Assembly: GCA_963707125.1 (NCBI GenBank)
Contig: CAVPOU010000020.1
Location: forward strand, 248,001-312,000
Reading direction: 5' to 3'
Source of the DNA: CAVPDE01 sp963707125
Lineage (GTDB): Bacteria; Desulfobacterota; DSM-4660; Desulfatiglandales; HGW-15
DNA length: 64,000 nt
Shown here piece after piece: positions 24,792-34,398 of the stretch (the stretch's first letter is position 1; every line of letters begins with the position of its first letter). The position numbers were made by a program, and so were the translations under genes. Under the pieces are notes generated by a model. That model was not told the DNA's origin. It did not search any database and saw only the letters and a list, made by a program, of their open reading frames with translations.

Positions 24792-26811
24792 ATGGATAAG
24801 CATTCGACATTCAGAGTATGGAGATTCGAAATTGGTCTGATCTGGACCCAAAAGCTGCATTACCAGAATCGAAGGCGACTGAGATGGAGCAGGACGATCA
24901 AAGAAAAGGGTGATACCTGGCCCAAGGTACTCAAGTTCAACTATGAAAAATACGGAGACACCCGCAGGGCCTTGCGCTACAAGCACCATGGTATCTGGCA
25001 ACCCTTTACCTGGAAGGATTACTATCTCAATGTGAAGTCCCTGGCACTGGGTTTGATGTCCTTGGGCGTTAAACCGGGAGACAAGGTGCTTATTGTCGGC
25101 GATAATGCGCCGGAATGGTATTATGCCGACCTGGCTGCCCAAGCTGACCATGGCGTATCCGTGGGTGCCTATTCGGATCTAACGCCGAGCGGAGATTAAA
25201 TACCTTGCCGAAAATTCGGAGGCCGGATTTGCGGTCGTGCAAGACCAGGAGCAGGTTGATAAGTTGCTCCAAGTCAAGGATGCACTCCCTCGGCTGAAGA
25301 AGGTCATTTTTTGGAACTATAAGGGGTTGGCCCACTATGAGGATCCAATCCTGATAGGATTCAGAGAGGTGCTGGAACTCGGTGAAAAATACGAAAAGGA
25401 ACATCCGGGGCTCTTTGAGCGCAATGTAGAAAACGGCAAAGCGGATGATGTCTGTGCTATTGTCTACACGTCGGGAACCACCGCTGAGACGCCCAAAGGA
25501 GCCGTCCACACTTATAGAACATTGAGGGCGGGCGCGGAATATCACCTGCGTCTCGACCCGTGGTATGAAGATGACAATATTGTGCCCTACCTTCCACCCG
25601 TTTGGATAAACGAGCAGTGGCTTGCAATCGGGTGTCACCTTCTTTCGGCCTGCACGCTCAACTTTGCTGAAGGGCCTGAAACCCAGCAGCGGGACGCCAG
25701 GGAAATAGGGCCCAGCATTGTATTCCGCGGGGCTCGGCTTTGGGAGAGTCAGGCCGCGATGGTTCGGGCGGAGATTTCTAGCGCTGATCTCATTAACCGG
25801 TTTGCCTTTCGGGTGCTCATGCCTGTCGGCAATCAGATGGCCGAAGCATCGTATAAGAAACAGAAGCCGGGTCTGTTCCGGAGAATACTCTATTCTCTGG
25901 TTGACACCACATTCTTTGCACCGATTAGACGTCGCCTAGGCTTGCAGAACGCCAGGCTCTGCTATACGACCGGGGCCATTCTCAGCGCAGATGCCTTCAA
26001 GTTCTACCATGCCCTCAATCTGCCCCTCAAGAGTCTCTATGGGTCGACAGAGGGTGGGGCCCTAACCGGCGCAAGAAATGATGATATCCGCTTGGACACG
26101 GTCGGTCCCGCTCACACGGGAACGGAAGTGAGCGTAACTGATGACGGAGAGATCATTTATAAGCAGCCCGGTACCTTTGTCGGGTATTACAGGGATCCGG
26201 ATAAGACCGGCGAAGTGCTTAAGGACGGATGGTTCCGCACCGGGGACAGCGGGTTTGTCAGGGATGACGGGCATATTGCGTTTGTAGATAGGGTAAAGGA
26301 ACTTGTCCGATTGGCAAATGGAGAGACCCTTGCCCCGCAACTGATAGAAAGCAGGCTGAGGTTCAGCCCTTATATCCAGGATGCATGGATACTGGGCGGC
26401 CCTGACGCGCTCTACGTATCGGCGATCATCGTGATAAACTTCAATAATGTTGGGAAGTGGGCCGGAGAGAGGAGAGTGCCTTACAGCACTTTCACGGAAC
26501 TTGCTCAAAGGCCGGAGGTTTACGAACTGGTGAGGCAGGATATCGACAGAGTCAACCGCACCTTGTCACCTGGCTCCAGGGTGAGGAAATACGTCAATCT
26601 CCATAGGGAATTCGATCCTGACGAGGGGGAGCTTACCAGGAACAGGAAACTGAGAAGGGCATTTCTGGAAAGACGTTACAGCGAACTCATTGATGCGATT
26701 TACAGTGATAGGACGGAGGTACCGGTAGAAGCCCGGGTCGGACACAGTGACGCGGGGATGGGAACCATCAAGACGACGCTTCGAATCCAGTTTGTTGAGG
26801 GAGCTGGCTGA
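24792..26811 (+). pseudogene. Long-chain-type acyl-CoA ligase inside the transporter operon, one frameshift
   Basis: Two adjoining frames together form one ANL ligase of 672 residues. The first (24792-25199) holds the N-terminus (KLHYQNRRRLRWSR; FTWKDYYLNVKSLALGLMSL) and the second the rest (IVYTSGTTAETPKGAVHTYR; YGSTEGGALTGAR; GWFRTGDSGFVRDDGHIAFV; ELVRLANGETLAPQLIE). Removing one A near 25188 gives SDLTPAEIKYLAENSEAGFA, which matches the family across the join. Two points are odd: two extra residues (AE) in the ATP loop, and no C-terminal PKNAxGK motif, having instead GELTRNRKLRRAFLE, as in FadD15/FAA-like long-chain ligases. It lies between livF and livH, suggesting activation coupled to import. 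A base error or a real lesion could explain the shift. Confidence 0.8.
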
Positions 26812-27698
26812 TGAACTTCTTTTTACAATTAGTGGTAACCGGCTTTGCCCAAGGCATGGTCTATGCCCTCATCGCTATAGGCTTTGTGATCATTCTTAAA
26901 TGCTCTGAGGTGTTTAACATTGCCCAGGGACACTTTGTTCTGATCGGTGGCTATCTCGGCTTCACCTTCTTGGTCACATTCGGCCTGCCGGTATGGGCCA
27001 CTCTGCTGCTGGCAATCGCAGTGGCCATCGTAATGGGTTTGTTAATCGAACGGCTGATGCTGCGCCCGCTGATGGGTCAACCCGTGCTGGCCGTCGTCAT
27101 GATGACCATAGCGCTCTCCACGGTATTGGGAGGGCTGGCCACTTTGCTCTGGGGTGCCGAATATAAAGCTTATCATGGGTTGCTTCCGACGATCAATTTT
27201 AAGATAGGAGCGATATCCGTACCCTCGGAGTCTTTGATCGGACTCATCGTCTCGGTGATTTGTGTGGCGATCCTCATGCTTCTCTTCCGCTATACCAAGA
27301 TCGGGCTGGCCATGAGGGCCACTGCCGAGGATTTGCAGGTGGTGCAGAGCGTCGGCATCAGAGCCACAACCGTCTATGCCGTGTCATGGATCATCGCCAG
27401 TGTGGTCGGGGTCATCGGCGGCATCCTCTTGGGGGGCGTTTCGGGCGCGAATATGGAACTCGCGAATATCGGCCTCAAGGCATTCGCCGTGGTGCTGCTG
27501 GGGGGGGTGAACTCCATCGGCGGGGCCATTGTGGGCGGAATCATACTGGGTATGCTGGAAAACGTCGCTGCCGGGTACCTGGACCCTCTCCTGCCCGGCG
27601 GAGCACTGGCCCAGGTATTCCCCTTTTTTGTGATGATCATCGTGCTCATCTTCAGGCCCTATGGGCTCTTTGGCTTGGTCAGGATAGAGAGGATTTAA
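26811..27698 (+). CDS. livH: Liv-type ABC importer permease, LivH (system 1)
   Basis: A 295-residue inner-membrane permease with about eight hydrophobic helices. Family marks are GMVYALIAIGFVIILKCSEVFNIAQGHF at the N-terminus (EVFNIAQGHF matches the common xVNFAHGxF), RATAEDLQVVQSVGI in the cytoplasmic ATPase-coupling loop, and LGGVNSIGGAIVGGIILGMLE. The A of its ATG is the last base of the ligase stop (TGATG), so the two are translationally coupled. Confidence 0.93.
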   Translation: MNFFLQLVVTGFAQGMVYALIAIGFVIILKCSEVFNIAQGHFVLIGGYLGFTFLVTFGLPVWATLLLAIAVAIVMGLLIERLMLRPLMGQPVLAVVMMTIALSTVLGGLATLLWGAEYKAYHGLLPTINFKIGAISVPSESLIGLIVSVICVAILMLLFRYTKIGLAMRATAEDLQVVQSVGIRATTVYAVSWIIASVVGVIGGILLGGVSGANMELANIGLKAFAVVLLGGVNSIGGAIVGGIILGMLENVAAGYLDPLLPGGALAQVFPFFVMIIVLIFRPYGLFGLVRIERI

Positions 27699-27701
27699 CC
27701 A

Positions 27702-28757
27702 ATGGGTTCAGGCACAGGAACCTTCCACGAAAATTACGCGCAGGATATGGCTATCTTCCACTCGAGGCTGCAATGGGGTAGCGTGGTTGCCTTTGTTATC
27801 TTTCTGTTCGCCTGCCCGCTCTTTTGCAGCGATAGGATACTGACCATACTGACCATGATGGGTATCTCGGTTATCAGCGTCCACGGCCTCAATATTCTAA
27901 CCGGGTACTGCGGTCAAATCTCCATCGGGCATGCGGGCTTTATGGCCGTCGGTGGCTACACTTCGGCTATTTTGTGCGCCAAGCTTGGCGTGCCCTTCTG
28001 GGCGGCCCTCCCCTGTGGTGCCCTGGCTGCGGGAATAGCAGGTCTGATCTTCGGCCTCCCATCCCTAAAAATCAAGGGCTTCTACCTCATTATGGCGACC
28101 ATCGCCGCCCAGTTTATTATCATTTGGACCATCATCCAACTGCACAGCCTCACGGGTGGAGCGGACGGCCTAAGTTTGCCCAGGGCTGCGATAGGAAGTA
28201 TCTCGCTGAGTTCCAAGACCAACTATTTCTACCTGGTGATGGGTTTTACCTGCCTGGCTACGTTAGTGGCTAAAAACATCGTGCGGACCAGGGCAGGAAG
28301 GGCCTTCATCGCCATCCGCGATAATGATCTGGCGGCAGAGGTCATGGGGGTCAGTCTTTGGAATTACAAGCTGCAGGCATTCTTTATCGGCTGTGTGTAT
28401 GCCGGAGTGGCCGGGTCATTGCTCATTCACTACTATAGTTTCGCCAGTACAGACCAGTTTCCCTTTATGGATTCAGTCTGGTATCTGGGGATGCTCATTG
28501 TGGGAGGGATGGGCAGTACGACAGGGGCTGTCTTTGGCGCCGTCGCCCTCAAACTGATGGATGAGCTCGTCACCATTGCCGGACCGATCTTATCCGCCGT
28601 CGTTGCCCCTCAGGCGGCCGCCTCGTTGGCCCTCATTTCCCACGGATTGATCATCATCATATTCCTCATTTTTGAACCCCGGGGGCTTCATCACCGCTGG
28701 GAGATGATCAAGGCCTACTTCAGGCTTTGGCCCTTTTCTCATGAAGGATCAGACTGA
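27702..28757 (+). CDS. livM: Liv-type ABC importer permease, LivM (system 1)
   Basis: A 351-residue permease with about ten hydrophobic helices after a short polar N-terminus. GLNILTGYCGQISIGHAGFMAVGGYTSA is the LivM hallmark, and IRDNDLAAEVMGVSLWNYKLQAF is the ATPase-coupling loop. The end (LIFEPRGLHHRWEMIKAYF) is standard. It starts three bases after livH. The stop codon overlaps an unusually strong Shine-Dalgarno-like sequence at 28757-28769. Confidence 0.93.
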   Translation: MGSGTGTFHENYAQDMAIFHSRLQWGSVVAFVIFLFACPLFCSDRILTILTMMGISVISVHGLNILTGYCGQISIGHAGFMAVGGYTSAILCAKLGVPFWAALPCGALAAGIAGLIFGLPSLKIKGFYLIMATIAAQFIIIWTIIQLHSLTGGADGLSLPRAAIGSISLSSKTNYFYLVMGFTCLATLVAKNIVRTRAGRAFIAIRDNDLAAEVMGVSLWNYKLQAFFIGCVYAGVAGSLLIHYYSFASTDQFPFMDSVWYLGMLIVGGMGSTTGAVFGAVALKLMDELVTIAGPILSAVVAPQAAASLALISHGLIIIIFLIFEPRGLHHRWEMIKAYFRLWPFSHEGSD

Positions 28758-28769
28758 AAGGAGGTGATC
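28757..28769 (+). promoter_or_regulatory. Extended anti-Shine-Dalgarno complement without an obvious start codon
   Basis: AAAGGAGGTGATC, right at the livM stop, is complementary over 13 bases to the usual 3' end of bacterial 16S rRNA. No ATG, GTG or TTG follows at the normal 5-9 base distance. The nearest ATG (28793) opens a two-codon frame, ATG GTG TGA. The substrate-binding protein gene has its own AAAGGAGC before 28832. The site may hold ribosomes on the transcript or mark a leader element. Confidence 0.45.
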
Positions 28770-28831
28770 ACGCTCAACAGAATACCCGAAGAATGGTGTG
28801 AACGAAACCGTGAACGTGAAAGGAGCGAAAA

Positions 28832-30085
28832 ATGACTAGAATCAAATTGGCTGCAGTGGCATTTGTGATTGTGATGCTCGTGGTCTCGCTGGGGATTCCT
28901 GCCGCGACCACCCATGCGAAAACATTGTATGTCGGCGGCACTCAGTCGTTGACCGGGCCTTTTGCCGAGGATTCAGCGGCAGTGCTGGCTGCCTTCGAGG
29001 ACTATGTCAAATATGTGAACACGACCAAGAAACTGGCTCCATGGAGAACGGAGAAGCTCCCTGCGGATATCACCCTGGAAGTGCTTTGGCGGGATGATGA
29101 GCTCAAGCCGGCCAAAGCCCTGCCCATCTATGAGGAGCTCAAGGCCAAGGGAATGCTGGTCGCCAGGATATCGGGGTCTCCCATCGCGCTGGCACTCAAA
29201 GACAGACTGTGGGAAGACGGTATGGGAGCGACGAGTATGGCTACCGGACCCTACTACCTGTCCCCGCCTCAAAGCTGCTTTACCTATTACCCTATTTATA
29301 CTGATTGTATGGGCGCCATTGCCGATTGGTTCAAAGGGAACTGGAAGGAAGCGAGAAAGCCGAAGGTTGCCTACTTGACAGCCGATAACGCCATGGGCAA
29401 GTCCATTGAGATCCCCGAGATGAAGGCGTATCTGGAGCAGATCGGATATGAGTTTGTAGGCATCCAGTATGTGCCTCTTGTGCCGACCTCGCCGCCCACC
29501 ACTCAGCTGACATGGCTCAAGGAAAAAGGGGTGGACCTTGCCCTGGGTGTCATGATCAACCCCGGCTCTCAGCCGACGGTCAAGGAGATGGTCAGGCTGG
29601 GTATGGGATCCTTTCAGCCCTACAAGATGACGTTTGGCGTCGCTTCGCCTGGTCACGCGGTCGTATTTGCGGATGCAATGAAAGAGCTGGGCGACGGGTA
29701 TGTGTGCGCCGGTAGCTTCCCATCGTGGGACGATCCAGCTCCCGGCGTGAAGTTCATGATCGAAGCACAGAAATTGAATCACCCCAACAAGTTCGTCAAC
29801 CACATCATGTATCAGGGCGGCTTCCTTGAGGCCATGATCCAGGTTGAAGCGTTGCGGCTTGCCATGGAAAAGGTTCCCGTTGACAAGCTTACCCCCAGGG
29901 CCGTGCTGGAGAATGGCTTTTACAGGATCAAGAACCTTGAAACCGGCGGCATCAGCAGTACCCCTCTGACCTACGGACCGGGAGATATCGAGGGAGTGGA
30001 TCAAATACGGATTGACCAAGTGCAGAAGGGCAAAGTGGTAAAAGTGGGTCTCTATCCGTTGCGCAATATTTTTACAAAAAAATAG
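28832..30085 (+). CDS. Liv-type ABC importer periplasmic substrate-binding protein (system 1)
   Basis: A 417-residue Peripla_BP_6 family protein. Residues 1-30 form a signal peptide (KLAAVAFVIVMLVVSLGIPAA, cut near THA-KT). The mature part begins LYVGGTQSLTGPFAED, the usual first strand and ligand loop. ATG 28832 has a strong AAAGGAG. It binds the substrate in the periplasm and delivers it to LivHM. The adjoining ligases and dehydrogenase suggest a carboxylic acid rather than an amino acid, by inference. The four other importer genes lie immediately upstream. Confidence 0.92.
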   Translation: MTRIKLAAVAFVIVMLVVSLGIPAATTHAKTLYVGGTQSLTGPFAEDSAAVLAAFEDYVKYVNTTKKLAPWRTEKLPADITLEVLWRDDELKPAKALPIYEELKAKGMLVARISGSPIALALKDRLWEDGMGATSMATGPYYLSPPQSCFTYYPIYTDCMGAIADWFKGNWKEARKPKVAYLTADNAMGKSIEIPEMKAYLEQIGYEFVGIQYVPLVPTSPPTTQLTWLKEKGVDLALGVMINPGSQPTVKEMVRLGMGSFQPYKMTFGVASPGHAVVFADAMKELGDGYVCAGSFPSWDDPAPGVKFMIEAQKLNHPNKFVNHIMYQGGFLEAMIQVEALRLAMEKVPVDKLTPRAVLENGFYRIKNLETGGISSTPLTYGPGDIEGVDQIRIDQVQKGKVVKVGLYPLRNIFTKK

Positions 30086-30170
30086 CTGCAGCCCAGTATT
30101 GTTCCAGGGGCGGTCACATGACTATCCCCTTGGAACCTTTCCGATTACCCCGGCAATCCCTCCCCTTAGT

Positions 30171-30274
30171 CCCCTCGTCCATCCTCCGCAGTAGCCCTGC
30201 TACGGAGGACGGGCACGAGGGGAGGAGAAACTGGTTGTCGGACAGTCTCCTTGCCCCCCTTTAGTGAAGGGGGG
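30171..30274. repeat. Two intergenic palindromes
   Basis: CCCCTCGTCCATCCTCCGCA with its complement CGGAGGACGGGCACGAGGGG forms a 52-base hairpin (30171-30222). CCCCCCTTTAGTGAAGGGGG (from 30254) forms a second hairpin of the common CCCCCTTT..AAAGGGGG intergenic type. No gene is seen between 30086 and 30304. Confidence 0.7.
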
Positions 30275-30304
30275 TTGGGGAGATTTTGAAAGAGGCCGCT
30301 TCAC

Positions 30305-31048
30305 ATGATGCTCACTAAAGAAGATTTCTCTATCTTGGACAAATTTGCCTTCGACGTACCACCTGTGGCCGTTAAGTTCTTGGCGGATCGACCGGACATG
30401 CCTGAGCGCCTCGGAGAAAAGATGGCCTTGTGCGAAATGCTCAAGAAGGCTCAGGAAGGAAAGGCCTTTTTTGCTGATCAGGAAAACCATATCTGTGAGG
30501 CAGGACTGCATGTGCTTGGGCAGGCAGATGCTTCGGGGCCTTTTGTCAGTGGAAAATTCGGTGCCGGCCTGAGGATCTTTGAAGGCCCTCGTGCAGCGAG
30601 TCGACTGTACCGATATCTACCGAGGATAGGAAATGGTGTAGCCAACTATGTCGCCTTTTCTCCTCTCAAGAAGCTCTCCTTTGACCCAGATGTGCTGATC
30701 ATCCTTGCCGAGGCCGGCCAGACAGAGATTTTGCTGAGGGCTATGAGCTATAAGACCGGGAAAATGTGGTCAAGCAAGTTCTCTGCTGCGATCGGATGCG
30801 CATGGGTTTTTGTCTATCCGTATACAACCGGCGAACTGAATTACACCGTCACCGGCCTTGGCCATGGGATGAAGCGCCGAAAGCTTTTTCCCGAAGGCAG
30901 GCAACTTGTTTCCATCCCCTTTGACCTCCTGCCTTCCATCCTGCAGACCTTACAGGAGATGCCATGGGTGCTTCCTGCCTATGAGCCGGACGGAAATGAA
31001 TTTGTCAAACATCTACTTATGAATTTGGGCGTTAGCGCGCTCAAATGA
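30305..31048 (+). CDS. DUF169 family protein
   Basis: A 247-residue soluble protein of the DUF169 family (Pfam PF02596), of unknown role and frequent in anaerobes. Typical features are VPPVAVKFL near the N-terminus, ALCEMLKKAQEGKAFFADQE with a conserved Cys, the second Cys in CEAGLHVLG, and the SAAIGCAWVFVYPYTTGELNYT segment. The Cys pattern could bind a metal or cofactor, but this is not shown. It lies between the importer and another ligase in the same direction. Confidence 0.75.
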   Translation: MMLTKEDFSILDKFAFDVPPVAVKFLADRPDMPERLGEKMALCEMLKKAQEGKAFFADQENHICEAGLHVLGQADASGPFVSGKFGAGLRIFEGPRAASRLYRYLPRIGNGVANYVAFSPLKKLSFDPDVLIILAEAGQTEILLRAMSYKTGKMWSSKFSAAIGCAWVFVYPYTTGELNYTVTGLGHGMKRRKLFPEGRQLVSIPFDLLPSILQTLQEMPWVLPAYEPDGNEFVKHLLMNLGVSALK

Positions 31049-31102
31049 GAGTAGAAGCAATGACAACTCCTGAACGTTTTTCCTTCAATGGGAGTGCCGC
31101 CG

Positions 31103-32614
31103 ATGAATCTTGCGAAAAATCTTGAACGTTCAGCTTTCTTTTTTCCGGAGCGGCCGGCTGTGAGTGAAGGCCCCTCACAGATGACTTATGCCCAGCTCAA
31201 CGAGAAGGCCAATCGGATTGCTACGGGACTCATGGGGATGGGCATTCAACCTGGTGAGCACGTGGGGCTGTGCGCTCCGAATTCCGGAGACTGGCTTTCT
31301 TTCTACTTCGGGGTGCTGAAAGCAGGGGCAGTAGCGGTTGCCTTTTCGAGCGTGCTGAAAAAGGACGAACTGGAGCTTCTGGTCGGCCATGCGCGACCCA
31401 GGGTGCTTTTTGCCACGGATGAAAAACTGGAGGATCTGAAAGGGCTGAGGGGCGCCGGGGGCGTGGAAACCGTAATCAGTCCCGGAGGAGATCTGGATCT
31501 TCGTCGACTCGTGGAACAGGGGAGAGGAACCTTCGAAGCCGTGGACCGGGATCGCACGGACACTGCCGTCATCCTTTACACGGGCGGAACAACGGGAATC
31601 CCCAAGGGCGTCATGCTGAGCCACGAGAATGTCAACGCGGCGATCCATACCGTGGTTTTCAATGAACGATCCACTCCGGAGGACCGGGCCCTGTGCTTCC
31701 TGCCCTTCAATCACGTCTTCGGCCAGATGCACATCATGAATGCGACCGTTCTGAGCGCCGGATGTCTTGAGATGATCCCCATTTTTGACATGGACAGGGT
31801 TCTGGATCTTATGGCCGCTGGTCGGGTGACCAAGTTCTATGCCGTGCCTACGGTCTATGTTCGTTTTCTCTCCTTGGAGGGGCTGAAGGAAAAGCTTGGG
31901 GCGGTGCGATACTGTTTCTCCGCTGCAGCCAGCATGGCCGCGGAGGTGGTTAGACAATGGAAGGAGAGGACGGGCCTTGCGATCTATGAGGGCTATGGAA
32001 TGACCGAAGCAGCCCCCACAGTGACCTACAATCATTACTTTCGCCACGTGGTGGGATCGGTAGGCACGGAAGTGCCCGGTGTGGAAGTTCAAATCAGAGA
32101 CAAAGAAGGAAACCGAAAGAAACAGGGTGAAGAGGGAGAGATCTGTGCGAGAGGCCCTAACATCATGAAGGGCTACTTGAACAATCCGAATGAAACCAAG
32201 GTCGCGTTCTGGGAGGGCGGGTGGTTTCGTTCAGGAGATATCGGCGTCATCGACGATCAAGGGTATCTTTACATCGTGGATCGCCTGAAGGATATGATTA
32301 TCACCGGCGGTGAGAACGTCTACCCGAAGGAAGTGGAGGAGGTACTCTTCACCCGCGAGGAAGTGGAGGAATGCGCGGTCATAGGGCTGCCTGACCCGGA
32401 ATGGGGAGAACGGGTCACCGCCTTCATCATACCGCGGCCGGGCAAGGCCTTTGATAAGAACGCCCTCCATAGCTATCTCAAGTCGCGCCTATCGCCTTTT
32501 AAGGTCCCCAAGGAGTACAGGGTGGTCACGGACTTGCCCAAGAGCCCTGCGGGGAAAATCCTGAAGCGCGAATTGAGGAAGGTGGCCATGGAGGCGTCGA
32601 AAGAAAAATCTTAG
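31103..32614 (+). CDS. AMP-forming acyl-CoA ligase
   Basis: A 503-residue ANL-superfamily ligase. The ATP loop YTGGTTGIPKGVMLSH lies near residue 159, followed by YEGYGMTEAAPTVTYN, GGWFRSGDIGVIDDQGYL, RLKDMIITGGENVYPKEVEE and the C-terminal KSPAGKILKRELR with the catalytic Lys. ATG 31103 has GGGAG eight bases upstream; the ATG at 31088 lies over that site and is rejected. It makes a CoA thioester, probably from an acid brought in by one of the two flanking importers. Substrate not assigned. Confidence 0.92.
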   Translation: MNLAKNLERSAFFFPERPAVSEGPSQMTYAQLNEKANRIATGLMGMGIQPGEHVGLCAPNSGDWLSFYFGVLKAGAVAVAFSSVLKKDELELLVGHARPRVLFATDEKLEDLKGLRGAGGVETVISPGGDLDLRRLVEQGRGTFEAVDRDRTDTAVILYTGGTTGIPKGVMLSHENVNAAIHTVVFNERSTPEDRALCFLPFNHVFGQMHIMNATVLSAGCLEMIPIFDMDRVLDLMAAGRVTKFYAVPTVYVRFLSLEGLKEKLGAVRYCFSAAASMAAEVVRQWKERTGLAIYEGYGMTEAAPTVTYNHYFRHVVGSVGTEVPGVEVQIRDKEGNRKKQGEEGEICARGPNIMKGYLNNPNETKVAFWEGGWFRSGDIGVIDDQGYLYIVDRLKDMIITGGENVYPKEVEEVLFTREEVEECAVIGLPDPEWGERVTAFIIPRPGKAFDKNALHSYLKSRLSPFKVPKEYRVVTDLPKSPAGKILKRELRKVAMEASKEKS

Positions 32615-32617
32615 CCC

Positions 32618-32648
32618 TTGATCAGACCCCCTGCTCCGTTGTTATACT
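32618..32648 (+). promoter_or_regulatory. Candidate promoter of the second importer operon
   Basis: TTGATC at 32618-32623 and TATACT at 32643-32648 (or TTATAC at 32642) lie 18-19 bases apart, directly after the ligase gene and about 260 bases before the next gene. The -10 box is good, the -35 box only fair. Confidence 0.35.
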
Positions 32649-32688
32649 CTCTCTTGCAAGTATGAATTGCTTTTGTAACTGCTCAGGT

Positions 32689-32779
32689 GTTTAGGCTGAA
32701 GGCTGAAGGCTGAAGGGCAATAATGATCATCCATGACACAATCACCTGCCAACCTGCCTGCCGCGGCGGTGCAGGCAGG
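32689..32779. repeat. Tandem 9-mer and a GC-rich hairpin
   Basis: GGCTGAAGGCTGAAGGCTGAAGG is a tandem nine-base unit near 32693-32716. CCTGCCTGC (32753-32761) pairs with GCAGGCAGG (32771-32779) around a CGCGGCGGT loop and is followed by a T-rich stretch, so it could act as a weak terminator. The remaining gap holds nothing else I recognise. Confidence 0.55.
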
Positions 32780-32911
32780 TGTCTTTTCCTTCAGTCCATC
32801 TACCTGAGTAGTTACTTGCTTTTCTTGAAAGGCTGCACTAGAATCCGGTCTAAATTTTACTCTTAACCCGGCAACTTCAAAGGAAGAAGCCACAGAAAAA
32901 GGAGGAGAGGC

Positions 32912-34184
32912 ATGAAAAGGCGAATGGGGGTAGTGGGTCTCTTTTTGGTCCTGGGTTTTGTGTTTTCCTTTTCCGCGTACGGAGCGGATCCCATTGTCAT
33001 CGGTGTGCCGACATCCACGGGATTTGTCGAAGGGAAGGAAGGGCTTGCTGTTGTGCAGATGGCAGTAGAGGAAATCAATGCAAAGGGAGGGGTAAAGGTC
33101 GGTTCGGAAAAGCGAATGCTCAAGGTGGAATCCATTGACATTCGAGACGCGGCTCCAGGTGTACCGGTTCCGGAGGCGCTGATGGGAATCGAGAAGCTGA
33201 TTCTGGAAAAGAAACCGCAGCTCTCCTGATCGGTCCTTTCCGCTCCGAGGCTTTGCTTGCGGCGATGGATATCCTCGCCAAATACAAAGTGCCGATGCTC
33301 GGAACGATCGCCATGACTCCTGCTTCAGAGGAAAAAATCAAGAACGAGCCGGAGAAGTACAAATACGTTTTCAGAGACCTGTCTCAATGCCAAGTACCTT
33401 GTTAACTACCTTGTGGGAATCATGTCATTCGCAAACAAGGAATTCGGATTCAACAAGGTTTACATAATGAACCAGGATGTGGCCTGGGCAAGGGCTACAG
33501 CGGACGGGATGGTGAAAAACTATTTTGAGAAAGCCGGGTGGACCGTGGTCGGCCAAGAGAGCTATCCCACGGGCGCTTCGGATTTCTCCTCTGCTTTGAT
33601 GAAAGCCAGGAGCGGCGGCGCCCAGGTGATTCTTCCCATTTTCGACATGCCCCAGAGCGGAACCCTGGTCAAGCAGTGGAAATCCATGAAGGTGCCCTGC
33701 GCTGATGGCCGGATTCATTTCTCCGCTTGCAGGTCCGGGGGCCTGGCAGACCTTTGAAAAGAAGATTGGTGGCGCCATCAACTGCAATTTCGAGCTCGGC
33801 AGCGCCATCGCTTCCAAGAAGGTCCCTCCGTCTGTGGAATTCATAAAGGCTTACGAAAAGAAATTCGGGAAACCCATGGAAGCCGGTCATGGCCCTGGTC
33901 CAACGTATGAATCCGTGTACATTTTGAAAGAAGCGATTGAAAGAGCCGGAAGCCTTGACCCGGATGCCCTAGTGACGGAAATCAAGAAAACAGACCGAAC
34001 AGGGGTCATGGGACGCATTAAATTCGATGACGGCCATCAGGCTATCTTTGGCATGGACCCCAAAGAATCCGCTGTGGCGTGCGTTTTTCAATGGACCGAC
34101 AAGGGGGAACGGATCAATGTCTTCCCTGAGGCCATTGCTGATGCAAAGATCCAGCTTCCTGCAGGCTTGAAGTCAGCGAAGTAA
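32912..34184 (+). pseudogene. Liv-type substrate-binding protein (system 2), three frameshifts
   Basis: Frames at 32912-33229, 33217-33376, 33377-33697 and 33696-34184 join into one 423-residue Peripla_BP_6 protein with a signal peptide (GLFLVLGFVFSFSAYGA) and mature start DPIVIGVPTSTGF. Junctions match the family once a base is added near 33216 (AALLIGPFRSEALL), a G removed near 33376 (FRTCLNAKYLVNYL) and a C removed near 33695 (KVPALMAGFISPL). No internal stop or deletion is seen apart from these. It is followed by livH, livM, livG and livF of the same system. As written the gene cannot make a binding protein, which would silence the importer; sequence error is an equal possibility. Confidence 0.82.
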
Positions 34185-34195
34185 GCATGCAGGGA

Positions 34196-34318
34196 CAAAG
34201 TCACAAAGGCACATAGGCACAAAGAGACAAAGGGACAAAGGGGTAAAGGCACAAAGCAGAAAAACTTTTCCTGTCTGTCCTCTGTGCCTTTGTACCTGTC
34301 TTCATTTGTCCCTTTGTA
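34196..34318. repeat. Family C variant repeat (CACAAAGG units)
   Basis: ACAAAGTCACAAAGGCACAT, GAGACAAAGGGACAAAGGGG and similar units face TGTGCCTTTGTACCTGTC and TTTGTCCCTTTGTA. It is the same type as 23768-23911 and again lies inside an importer operon, between the binding protein and livH. Confidence 0.75.
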
Positions 34319-34398
34319 GCGCAGGGTGTCTGCTTCACGCGGCAGCGGTTGACAAGGTTGCTTAGGTCTCAGGCTAAATCCATAGAGGAACTTCAGGC

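Noticed and set aside
23889..25151. A 420-codon open frame antisense to livF and the ligase start
   Set aside because: It runs across two real genes and part of a repeat, with no motif of its own.
24792..25199. A stand-alone 135-residue protein before the ligase
   Set aside because: Its sequence is the N-terminal part of the ligase and joins the next frame after removal of one base.
28973..30019. A 348-codon open frame antisense to the substrate-binding protein
   Set aside because: The sense frame has a signal peptide and a family fold; the antisense frame has neither.
34196..34318. Second run of CACAAAGG units as a possible CRISPR or tandem array
   Set aside because: It has the same inverted layout as 23768-23911 with irregular spacing; no cas genes are nearby.
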